In this document: positions 16,891-24,777 of the stretch, one piece after another
Layout of the letters: each line of letters starts with the position of its first letter
How positions within the stretch are numbered: the first letter of the stretch is position 1
Source of the DNA: an uncultured Ruminiclostridium sp.
GTDB lineage: Bacteria; Bacillota; Clostridia; Oscillospirales; Ruminococcaceae
Assembly: GCA_910588335.1 (NCBI GenBank)
Contig: CAJUQV010000009.1
Location: 32,835 to 96,834, forward strand
Reading direction: 5' to 3'
DNA: 64,000 nt
Made by a program: the position numbers and the translations under genes
The notes under the pieces: generated by a model
What the model was told of the DNA's origin: nothing
Databases searched by the model: none
What the model saw: the letters and a program-made list of their open reading frames with translations, nothing else

Positions 16891-17703
16891 TTATTTATAA
16901 TATCTTACGCAATTCTTGCCGGCGTCCAGCGACAGCCCCATAGCCTTATTGGCGTAAACATAAGTATCCACCGCCGAAAAGTCATACATATCGGTTTCCG
17001 CCGCTCCCGCGCAGATAAAAATGGGCGGCTGATCCGCAGCGGCACACATGGTTTCGATAAGTCCGTTTATGTATCTTTCATTTTCCGCTCTCTTCCCCTC
17101 CGACGGGAAGAATCCCAATATCATCGTACCGTTTATCGCTAAAATTCCCTCCTTAAATCCGGACTTAAGCGCATACGAAGCCATCTGAAGCTGAAGCCTT
17201 GTGGGAGGATTAGCAGCAAAGCTGTACGCATCAAGAGACATACAAAAAAGCGTACCTTTTACCTTTTTCTTCATCAGCTTTTCCATTTTGTAGTCAAACC
17301 AACCCTTTTTGAAAAACCCCGTCAGCTCGTCAAACTTTCCCGCGCCAAGATATATGTCATCGTCTATTTTAAGACAGAATTCGGCAGGATCAAAAGGCAG
17401 CTCAATTTCATCAACCGCCTTTACTTTCAGCAGTTCCTTCGGCTTTACACCCAAGTTGTTACCCATAAAAACCAAGGGAGGACATATATTCTTTTTCTGA
17501 AGCGATTTAAGAGCCGCCACCGCCTTCCCGCTGTTCAGAGAAACCAGCGCCAGCTCCGGATTATATTCGTTTATCGCTATCTCCGCGTCTATTTTATCCG
17601 ATGCTCTTTTTATTTCAAATTCACCGCCGTCCGCTTCAAGTATTTCTTTAAACAAAATTTCTATTTTAGGCGTTTCGTCAAAAACCAGAAGTCTGTGAAG
17701 CAT
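16891..17703 (-). CDS. degenerate receiver plus degenerate GGDEF-like protein
   Basis: 270 residues from ATG 17703, which has GGAGG seven bases upstream; the longer frame to 17799 covers the promoter and is rejected. Residues 1-115 resemble a receiver (LLVFDETPKIEILFKEIL, then PELALVSLNSGKAV where Ser or Asn occupies the acceptor position). Residues 145-270 follow the order of a GGDEF domain: GTLFCMSLDAYS for the first strand, ILAINGTMILGFFPSEG at the GGDEF strand, and YANKAMGLSLDAGKNCVRYY at the end. The GGDEF signature itself is gone, so cyclic-di-GMP synthesis is not expected. Possibly a protein or nucleotide sensor. Confidence 0.6.
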   Translation of the reverse strand: MLHRLLVFDETPKIEILFKEILEADGGEFEIKRASDKIDAEIAINEYNPELALVSLNSGKAVAALKSLQKKNICPPLVFMGNNLGVKPKELLKVKAVDEIELPFDPAEFCLKIDDDIYLGAGKFDELTGFFKKGWFDYKMEKLMKKKVKGTLFCMSLDAYSFAANPPTRLQLQMASYALKSGFKEGILAINGTMILGFFPSEGKRAENERYINGLIETMCAAADQPPIFICAGAAETDMYDFSAVDTYVYANKAMGLSLDAGKNCVRYYK

Positions 17704-17770
17704 ATTTTTTTCCTCCTTAACTCTAAACCCGTTGGGAAAAAGCTTTGTGTATTCGACATTCTTATTAAAT

Positions 17771-17799
17771 ATTATAACACATTTTATAATTTTGTGCAA
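17771..17799 (-). promoter_or_regulatory. sigma-A promoter of the minus-strand unit
   Basis: TTGCAC and TATAAT with 17-base spacing, about 70 bases before the receiver/GGDEF-like gene. Gene spacing suggests the transcript could continue through rlmB and perhaps to rubrerythrin. Confidence 0.75.
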
Positions 17800-17858
17800 T
17801 AATTTTTATGAACCTTTTATAATTTTTGACTTTAAAAATAAATTTGTGAATTAAAAGC

Positions 17859-17885
17859 TAAAGTTTTTTCAAAAATTGCCGATAA
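17859..17885 (+). promoter_or_regulatory. sigma-D (FliA/sigma-28) type promoter
   Basis: TAAA, 15 bases, GCCGATAA: an exact match to the known sigma-28 consensus. It points to the DUF6033-like gene and predicts a leader of about 158 bases. Confidence 0.75.
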
Positions 17886-17892
17886 AATAAAT

Positions 17893-18050
17893 GAAAACCC
17901 GAAAAGGCTTTTTGTATAAGTCCGTTTATTCTATGGGAAACCGATCGTCCTTCCCGCTTTATACGCGGACTTTGGGGATTTTCTCATTGCCGATTCGGTG
18001 TGTAGGCGGAAGGAGCCGCCGAGTAATTTAAAGGGAAAGGATTAACCGAT
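17893..18050 (+). promoter_or_regulatory. structured leader of the DUF6033-like gene
   Basis: AAGTCCG (about 17927) pairs with CGGACTT, enclosing GGGAA / TTCCC. A second hairpin, GGCGG-AAGGAG-CCGCC, lies about 35 bases before the start codon. AAAGGGAAAGG is the likely binding site. I do not recognise a known riboswitch consensus. Confidence 0.45.
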
Positions 18051-18968
18051 ATGTATGGTGTACGCAATAACAGTGTGAACAACTTTCCCGCAGGCTACAA
18101 TAACTACGGGAAAAGCAGCCCGACCCAGAATCCGTCAGAGTCACACACTGCTGCCGAAAAGAATTATACCGGCAGAACGGATCAGATTTTATTTTCCGCT
18201 GTGCAGCGAAAGGAAAGTGAAACTTACTCAAAGCTGAGCGATAAGGCAAAAACGTATCTTGCCGATCTTCAGAAGAAGTATCCCGGGTATGCTTTCATGG
18301 TTGCCGACTATGAGACCGACGAAGACGCCGGACGCATTCTTTCGGAGGGTCGAGGTGAAATCAACGTTCTGATCACTCCCGATCTTGTGGAGAAAATGGC
18401 TTCCGACGAAGCAACCAGATCTAAATACGAGGCTATCATCGACGGCGCGGCTGACCAATTCGCCGAAATCAAAGACAAACTTACCGAGGGCGGCAAATCA
18501 ATTGTTGAACACCTCGGATTTACTGTCAACGGTGACGGCACTACAAGCATGTATGCTTTCTTAAAACAGGGTATAACCGGAGAAGATGGAAGCAGAACCG
18601 TCAAGAGTTCTCTTGTAGGGGAATTTACCGATATGCTCAACGCTCTTGCCGAGGCAAGAGAAAAAATGTTGGAGGAAAATAAGGACGATCCCCAAAAGCC
18701 GATTGATAAAGAGGAGGAAAAGAAAAAATCCGTATTGCCTCCGAAAAGTTTCGAGAAGTACAAAAAAGAACCGGATCCATACTCAACCGAGGAGGATTAC
18801 GGTGACCTGCCTCCCGAAAGCTTTGAAAAGTACCGTAAAAAGGAAGACCCCTACGCTACAGAAGAGGACTACGGCACACTTCCGCCGGAGAGCTTCAAAA
18901 AGTATGAGGAAGCGGCTGCCGAGGCTAATGCCGAAGCATCCGGGGTACAGATGAATTACAGCGTATGA
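18051..18968 (+). CDS. DUF6033-like protein with C-terminal tandem repeats
   Basis: 305 residues, no signal peptide or membrane segment. The N-terminus is Asn/Ser-rich; the central part (about 55-205) contains KTYLADLQKKYPGYAFMVADY and a helical region, matching my memory of the DUF6033 family of Clostridia. The C-terminus carries two full copies and one partial copy of a 24-residue unit, LPPESFEKYRKKEDPYATEE being typical. The sigma-D-type promoter suggests expression with flagellar or motility genes. The family assignment is from recall, not a search. Function unknown. Confidence 0.7.
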   Translation: MYGVRNNSVNNFPAGYNNYGKSSPTQNPSESHTAAEKNYTGRTDQILFSAVQRKESETYSKLSDKAKTYLADLQKKYPGYAFMVADYETDEDAGRILSEGRGEINVLITPDLVEKMASDEATRSKYEAIIDGAADQFAEIKDKLTEGGKSIVEHLGFTVNGDGTTSMYAFLKQGITGEDGSRTVKSSLVGEFTDMLNALAEAREKMLEENKDDPQKPIDKEEEKKKSVLPPKSFEKYKKEPDPYSTEEDYGDLPPESFEKYRKKEDPYATEEDYGTLPPESFKKYEEAAAEANAEASGVQMNYSV

Positions 18969-18999
18969 TTTTTGTCGGCTTAATATCGGTTTTTAATTA

Positions 19000-19056
19000 A
19001 TACTAATTTTTGGTAAAGGTATGAGTCAATAAATTTGGATGACCAAGGATTAGTAT
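19000..19056 (+). repeat. family C, copy 2 (partial)
   Basis: ACTAATTTTTGG and CCAAGGATTAG arms form the second hairpin, ending TATAA. A decayed piece with AAGCACTGATCTTCGG follows at 19086-19104. Confidence 0.6.
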
Positions 19057-19137
19057 AAGTCGCGGACATAATTAAAAACCTTATCCAAAGCACTGATCTT
19101 CGGGTTTCCTTATCAGTGTCTTTAACCAACGAGCAGT

Positions 19138-19179
19138 AAAAGGCCGTGACTTGCAATTGAGCGGGTCACGGCCTTTTTG
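19138..19179 (+). terminator. terminator of the DUF6033-like gene
   Basis: AAAGGCCGTGAC / GTCACGGCCTTT with T5 after it. Confidence 0.85.
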
Positions 19180-19230
19180 CTATCTGATACAGGACTTAGG
19201 GTAACAATTATTTGATTTTATCGTCTATCA

Positions 19231-19270
19231 AAAAAACCGTAATCCCGCATAAGCGGAATCACGGTTTTTT
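19231..19270 (-). terminator. terminator of the ABC transporter locus
   Basis: AAAAAACCGT / ACGGTTTTTT outer arms with CCGC/GCGG inside; functional in either direction. It lies 68 bases after the last permease gene. Confidence 0.8.
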
Positions 19271-19338
19271 AATTTGATGTTGCGTCTCAAACAACCTGTC
19301 TTTGCTTTCCTCAAAAGACGCATATCCTGACAAAAATA

Positions 19339-20601
19339 TTACATACCGGTAATACCCGATCTCTCGATACCTTCAATAAACTGTCTCTGAAGGAAGCAAT
19401 AAATTATCAGTATCGGGAGCAGCGAAATCAGACAGCCCGCCTCAATCCAAACCATAAAGTCCGCAGCAACACCGGTAGGTGTACCTCCGTTCAGCCAGCT
19501 TGAAATTGTGGTATATAGGTTGCCTATCTGCAAGGCAATTGTGTCCGCGTCTGCAAAGAACATATTGGACACATACGAGTCGTTCCAGTACCATACCAAC
19601 GAGAATATGAATACCGTAAGGAATGAGGTTTTCGCGTTTGGCACCATTATGCGTATAAAGGTAGCGAATGGGCCGCAGCCGTCAAGGTGAGCCGCGTCCT
19701 CAAGCTCCTTGGGAAGTCCTCTGAAGAACTGCCTGAACAGGAGAATGAACAGTCCGGCGCGGATTCCGTTAACAAAGAACGCCTGCAAATACAACGCCAT
19801 CGGTGAGTCGGTGAGGTTTAAGCCGGGTTCCGCTCCGCCTTTGAACATTGATATTATTCCGAAAACGTCAAAGTATCTGAACTGCATAAATTGAGGAATA
19901 AGAATAACCTGTGTGGGAACTATGATCTGAAGAATAACTATGACAAACAGGAGTCCTCTTCCCTTAAATTTAAATCTGGCAAAGCCGTATCCCGTTATCG
20001 CGCAGGTAACAACCTGAAGCAGGGAACAGATTACGTTTACCGAAATGGTGTTCCACAATACCGAACCCATATGAGTGGCCTGCCATGTTTCCGAGAAGTT
20101 GGAGAAAATCAAGGTCTTGGGTATCCACATGATAGACGGATCGTTCATCTCGTACTGAGGACGCAGCGAACAAGAAATCATAAACAGCATCGGCTTAAGT
20201 ATTACGAAAGCAAGACCGAACAGGATTATAAATCTGAATACCGGCCACACCTTATCGCTTACTCTTCTTCCGAATATGTAGCGGTAATGCTTCTTTTCCG
20301 CATCGCTGTAAGTCTTGTAGTTTCTGATTATCTCGATGTTGCTGATATGATACTGTTTGTGAAGAGCTTTGCGCTGTTTTTCAAGCTCTTTAAGTTCCTT
20401 TTTGGTATACTTCTTTTCTTCTCTCGCGTCGTCGTCGCTTACCTTTACGACGGTATCCTTAAGGGCTTCCGTCGCATGATTTTCGATTACGGCCTGTGCG
20501 GGAGCTTCCGAATTTTCGGTTACCGCTTCTTTTGTATCGGTTACTTCGGGAGTAACGGGAGCGGTATTGTTCTTTTCAAGATTATTATCTTTCTTAGCCA
20601 C
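19339..20601 (-). CDS. carbohydrate ABC permease, MalG type, with long N-terminal extension
   Basis: 420 residues from a GTG with AAGGAGGG upstream. The first ~125 residues are acidic and then lysine-rich with a predicted coiled coil (KKELKELEKQRKALHKQYH), which is unusual; normal MalG-type proteins are about 280 residues. Six membrane segments follow. The EAA loop that contacts the ATPase is EDAAHLDGCGPFATFIRIMVP. It pairs with the next upstream permease 12 bases away and is the last gene of the locus. Confidence 0.9.
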   Translation of the reverse strand: MAKKDNNLEKNNTAPVTPEVTDTKEAVTENSEAPAQAVIENHATEALKDTVVKVSDDDAREEKKYTKKELKELEKQRKALHKQYHISNIEIIRNYKTYSDAEKKHYRYIFGRRVSDKVWPVFRFIILFGLAFVILKPMLFMISCSLRPQYEMNDPSIMWIPKTLIFSNFSETWQATHMGSVLWNTISVNVICSLLQVVTCAITGYGFARFKFKGRGLLFVIVILQIIVPTQVILIPQFMQFRYFDVFGIISMFKGGAEPGLNLTDSPMALYLQAFFVNGIRAGLFILLFRQFFRGLPKELEDAAHLDGCGPFATFIRIMVPNAKTSFLTVFIFSLVWYWNDSYVSNMFFADADTIALQIGNLYTTISSWLNGGTPTGVAADFMVWIEAGCLISLLPILIIYCFLQRQFIEGIERSGITGM

Positions 20602-20613
20602 TTTCGTCCCTCC

Positions 20614-21696
20614 TTAATCTACTTGATAGAATACAAACTTGGAAACAATAGCCGAAATAATGCCCAAAGCCACGCCGACTATTGCAAAGTAGGTCCATGC
20701 CATCGCTGTACTTACACCATACTGCCAACTGGTAGCCTTATCCATAATCTGATCCATTACCGGGTTGGCTGCGTCAATGAAGTTGTCGATAACCGTATAA
20801 ATCAAGTTCGCAAGAATCATGGGGCTGATGGTAGGGAATGTTATCTTCCAGAAGAACTCCCAACCGGTAGCGCCCTCCATCTGTGCCGCTTCCTTTGCGG
20901 CGGTGGGGATCTGCTGAAGCGCGGAAAGGAATATTATCGTCTGGATACCGCAGCGCCAGATCAGGTTGAACAGGTCGGACGCAATGGAACCCAGCTGATC
21001 CGCCACGGACTGGCTGATGTTGGCGAAGCCCATAAACTCCATGAAAGAGTCAACCATATCCACCTCGAACAGGGAGCTGAACTGTGACGCGTCGCCTACG
21101 CCCTGGCTCGCCATATCACCGTTAATAACACTGAGCACGGGACCCGTAGCTACCAGCACGGGGATAAAGAATATTGCTCTTACAAGACCTCTCGCCTTGA
21201 ACTTCTGATTCAAAAGCAGAGCTATAAACAGGCTGAATACCAGAATCATAAAGGTATCCATGGGCATTGCGCTGAGCGATTCCATGAGGTTGGGCACATA
21301 GTCCTGATCCGCATTGAAAATGTCGTAATAGTTTTTAAAGTTGTTCCATTCGCAGTAAATACCGGGACCCGTCATGCCCTCGTATTCCTGCCAGCGATCC
21401 GCGCTGACAGGGGTGGTATTTGAAAGTGAATAGTGTACAGAGGTGATCAAAGGGATAATGAACATATACAGCGTTCCGACAATCCAAAGAGCGATGAACG
21501 CGTAACCGTAAAGCATTTTCTTCTTTTCGTAGGATATCCTCGACTTTTTTTCCTTAACGGTTTTTCCGCCGCCGCGTTTAGCATATTCCTCGCCTGACGC
21601 TTGGGTTATATTTTCGGGAGCGGTTTCGGCGGTGCTTTCGGCAGTCTCCGCCGCTGTTTCAAGAACTTCCTTTTTTGAAGCAAATTCTTCAGCCAT
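20614..21696 (-). CDS. carbohydrate ABC permease, MalF type
   Basis: 360 residues, ATG with AAAGGAGGGG upstream. An N-terminal disordered segment of about 60 residues (Glu/Ala/Thr then Lys/Arg) precedes six membrane helices. The EAA loop reads KEAAQMEGATGWEFFWKITFP. The start overlaps the DUF5696 gene stop by one base (TGATG). With the downstream gene it forms the second of two MalF/MalG-like pairs in the locus. Confidence 0.92.
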   Translation of the reverse strand: MAEEFASKKEVLETAAETAESTAETAPENITQASGEEYAKRGGGKTVKEKKSRISYEKKKMLYGYAFIALWIVGTLYMFIIPLITSVHYSLSNTTPVSADRWQEYEGMTGPGIYCEWNNFKNYYDIFNADQDYVPNLMESLSAMPMDTFMILVFSLFIALLLNQKFKARGLVRAIFFIPVLVATGPVLSVINGDMASQGVGDASQFSSLFEVDMVDSFMEFMGFANISQSVADQLGSIASDLFNLIWRCGIQTIIFLSALQQIPTAAKEAAQMEGATGWEFFWKITFPTISPMILANLIYTVIDNFIDAANPVMDQIMDKATSWQYGVSTAMAWTYFAIVGVALGIISAIVSKFVFYQVD

Positions 21697-24068
21697 CAGT
21701 TATCCCCTCCTTTCCGTAAGGAATCGGCAAGACTGTATTCCTGCCCGTTCATGGTATAGGTGTAATTGTCAATATCGACGCCTATTACCGTACCGTCCGA
21801 ATAAGTTGTTTCAAAAGTCTTTTCGGTCAGTCTATCGTATTTTACTATCGTCTTGTCACTTAACGAGGAGATTATACCGTTAAACAGCTTATATTCCTCC
21901 GCCGCTCTTTCCAGCCAGCCCTCGTAGTTTGCATAGAATAATTTGTCAAAATCGCTGTCCGTGAAATCGTTGGGCGTAGCGTACATCATTTCGTAGTGAA
22001 TGCCCGAACCGGTCATAAGTGAGAGAAGAAGCAGTTCTTCCGCGTTGGAGCTTGCGTTTATCGCCTTTGAGGTATACGGGATATATCCGTGTACCACCAT
22101 CTGATAGAATGGAACGTCATAGTCAAACAGGTCATAGTTGGAGCTGTAAAGCGGAATATTTGTTATCGCCGAAACGTAAGGCAAAGCATATGCGTTGCAC
22201 TCCTGAGCTATAATGGAAATACCCGCGTCGTTAAGCTGCTGATAACCCGCAGTGAGTATCCTTATCGCATCCTCTCTGAGTATATGCTCCTTGCCATCAA
22301 CGTTTCTTCTGCCAAAGTCGCTGTAAAGTGTTTCGGTGGCCTGATTAAGGGAAATATGATCAATTCCCTCCGCGTTAAAGGAACGCACCAGCTTGTTGAA
22401 TACGTCAGGCCAGTAGTACGGCGACAAAATAGTCCAGTTGGGCTTTACGCTCGTTATCGGCGTACCGAAGGCCAGTTCAAAATCGGTTTGTGTCGCATAA
22501 GCGTTGGTAATTCTCTTTGAACTGTTTAAAGTAAAGGAATAACCCGCTCCGCTTTCTTTATACTCCATAAAGTCGACGCTGGGATAAACGGTATACCCCT
22601 TGCCGCTGCAATAAGAGTAAAGCGCTTCAAAATCATTCTTGCCGCCTAATTTATTGGAGTAGTCAACGCCGGTGGAAACTCTTCCTCTTACGCCCGTATC
22701 ATTAAAGTCTTTATAAATCAGCCGTATATCATCCACTCCCATGGCGGTGAGCTTTTCAAGCATTTCCTGAGCCTGGGAATAGGAAGTGGCAACCGTCTGC
22801 ATATTTACGGGAAAACCCAGAACGGACTGTTTCTTTACGGTACCGCCCACGGTGGTAATATAAAGAGCGTTGGAATCCTCCATTGACTGATTTTTCAGTC
22901 CTTTTTCGGTTACAAGGTAATTGCGGTAGGTATCCGCCAGATCCGCCACTCCTATTTCATCATCGGACATAATGTAGTAGCGTACTTCGATGTCTTCGAT
23001 TCTTATATCGCCGGACTGGAACACCGTGAGAGGCGTTTTGGTGCCCATGGTGTAGGTATCGGTGGCTCTGAACTCGAAGCTGAACCACGCACTGTTAATA
23101 GATGTGGTCGCCTGACCGTTGACCGAAGCGTTTACGGAAGCGTAAGCGTCACCCTTGGTAACAACGCCTAACATAGCCTCGTTTTTACCGTTTATTTCCT
23201 TGACAATACCGAGAACGGGAAGATAAACCTGTTCGTCTTTCTTGCCCATTGTCACCTTGCTTACCGCCAGATCGGTTCCGTACACCTTGGAATTGTAAAC
23301 GGTGGTGGAGGTTTTTCCGTTGTTGAAGTTTATCACCGCGCCGGAGCCGTCGGGAACGAAGATGTAGCCGTTTTCGTCCGCTCTTCCCGCTCCGAATGCC
23401 TGAATAAGGTTCATGGTGACGATTTTGTACGCCTTAAGATCGTCTGCATCCTGAAGCCTTTCGTTGATTTCTTCGGTATGTACCCTTGCGGTAAAGCCGT
23501 CTTGATTAAGTACGATGGAAACGGGAATCGAAAGGTTCTGAGCCATGAATTCATAGGTGAACTTAACGCCGTTTTCGATTTTTTCCACGCTGAAGGTCTT
23601 TTTATTTACACTGGCCTCTTTGGAGAGAGTAGTAGTATTCAGAAGGGTATTGGTTCCCACGTCCAGCGCTCTGTACGTAACGGTGGAAGCCATAAGGTTT
23701 TTCTGAACTCCTCCCGCAATGGGATCCGACTCATAATCGTAAGGCGTTGACCACCAAATATAGCCGCTCTTATTGTTTTTTATGGCGAATATGCAGGTTG
23801 CCTCGTTGACATACATAGTAAAAGCGTCGTTTTTCGCTACCTCGGTCATTGCCGACAAAGCTTCGTCCTCGGTAACGGGCTTTTCTTCGTCCTCGGCTGT
23901 TTCACCCGACGCTGTACCCGCTTCGCCTCCGGTGCCGTCGGCAACCTGAGGGGTATCGTTCTGAGCAGCGTCGGTCTGATCCGCATTTTCCGACCAAACA
24001 ACGCTTGAGCTCAATACCATAGTTACCGCCAGTATCGCCGCCAGCATCTTTCTTTTGAATTTTAGCAT
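21696..24068 (-). CDS. secreted DUF5696-type glycosidase-like protein
   Basis: 790 residues. The signal peptide is KMLAAILAVTMVLSSSVVWS without a lipobox. An acidic linker to about residue 75 and a large N-terminal beta-sandwich region (to about 400) precede a barrel-like region with DDIRLIYKDFNDTG, YTVYPSVDFMEY, DHISLNQATETLYSDF and GISIIAQECNAYALPY. These carry acidic residues at strand ends as in glycoside hydrolases. I place it in DUF5696 from its features and its neighbours. Substrate unknown. It lies between YIP1 and permease genes, so action on a glycan at the transporter is likely. Confidence 0.75.
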   Translation of the reverse strand: MLKFKRKMLAAILAVTMVLSSSVVWSENADQTDAAQNDTPQVADGTGGEAGTASGETAEDEEKPVTEDEALSAMTEVAKNDAFTMYVNEATCIFAIKNNKSGYIWWSTPYDYESDPIAGGVQKNLMASTVTYRALDVGTNTLLNTTTLSKEASVNKKTFSVEKIENGVKFTYEFMAQNLSIPVSIVLNQDGFTARVHTEEINERLQDADDLKAYKIVTMNLIQAFGAGRADENGYIFVPDGSGAVINFNNGKTSTTVYNSKVYGTDLAVSKVTMGKKDEQVYLPVLGIVKEINGKNEAMLGVVTKGDAYASVNASVNGQATTSINSAWFSFEFRATDTYTMGTKTPLTVFQSGDIRIEDIEVRYYIMSDDEIGVADLADTYRNYLVTEKGLKNQSMEDSNALYITTVGGTVKKQSVLGFPVNMQTVATSYSQAQEMLEKLTAMGVDDIRLIYKDFNDTGVRGRVSTGVDYSNKLGGKNDFEALYSYCSGKGYTVYPSVDFMEYKESGAGYSFTLNSSKRITNAYATQTDFELAFGTPITSVKPNWTILSPYYWPDVFNKLVRSFNAEGIDHISLNQATETLYSDFGRRNVDGKEHILREDAIRILTAGYQQLNDAGISIIAQECNAYALPYVSAITNIPLYSSNYDLFDYDVPFYQMVVHGYIPYTSKAINASSNAEELLLLSLMTGSGIHYEMMYATPNDFTDSDFDKLFYANYEGWLERAAEEYKLFNGIISSLSDKTIVKYDRLTEKTFETTYSDGTVIGVDIDNYTYTMNGQEYSLADSLRKGGDN

Positions 24069-24135
24069 TTTATAACCATTCCTTCCTTTCGAGAAGTGTA
24101 AGTGTATTTATTGCTTCTGTTTCGGAACACCTGCG

Positions 24136-24777
24136 TCAGCTCATGTTAAATCTGTACATAAGCTCGGTATATACCGAGTATACAAACATTACTATCTGCT
24201 GAAACAGTGAGATGAGGAGGATAAGCACAAGAATGATGATAACCATTGCCACTATAGTAAAGATTATCGCTAAAATGGTTTTAGGCATTGTGTACTGATG
24301 TACCGCCTTCATCGCCGATATGACAAGCACCGCGGACCACACAAGACCTAATCCCGAAATAAAGGAAAGTATTGTACCCTCCTGCCTTGTCAGAATGTTG
24401 GAAGCAAAGATATATACCACTTGAGATATAATGTAAGGCACCAAAGCGTAAGCGGTAACACACATTACCTGCTGCATCTTGCCCTCGCCGTTAAACAGCG
24501 TGCACAAAGACCAGTTACCCACTACCCATATAAAGAATATAATAACCGAGCTTGAGAACAAGGGTACGACATTAAATACCTTTTCAAAATTCATCTGGAA
24601 TACGAATCCCGTCATAAGACGCGCGGCAACCGTTACGATGAAAAAGCACAGAACAATTACAAGCGCAACCTTGCTGTTATAGGCTTTTTTCCATCTTACG
24701 TCCTCAAATCCCTCAAAGGGGTGTCTCGCAACATAAAACGGCCATTTCCACGCGGGCATATCAAGATCAAACCGCAT
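24136..24777 (-). CDS. YIP1-family membrane protein
   Basis: 213 residues from ATG 24777, which has GGGAGG eight bases upstream; the start lies inside the end of the beta-propeller gene (11-base overlap). A short cytosolic N-terminus with PFYVARHPFEGFEDVRWKK, typical of bacterial YIP1 proteins, precedes five hydrophobic segments. Function of bacterial YIP1 proteins is not established; here it lies inside a transporter locus between two extracellular proteins. Confidence 0.8.
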   Translation of the reverse strand: MRFDLDMPAWKWPFYVARHPFEGFEDVRWKKAYNSKVALVIVLCFFIVTVAARLMTGFVFQMNFEKVFNVVPLFSSSVIIFFIWVVGNWSLCTLFNGEGKMQQVMCVTAYALVPYIISQVVYIFASNILTRQEGTILSFISGLGLVWSAVLVISAMKAVHQYTMPKTILAIIFTIVAMVIIILVLILLISLFQQIVMFVYSVYTELMYRFNMS

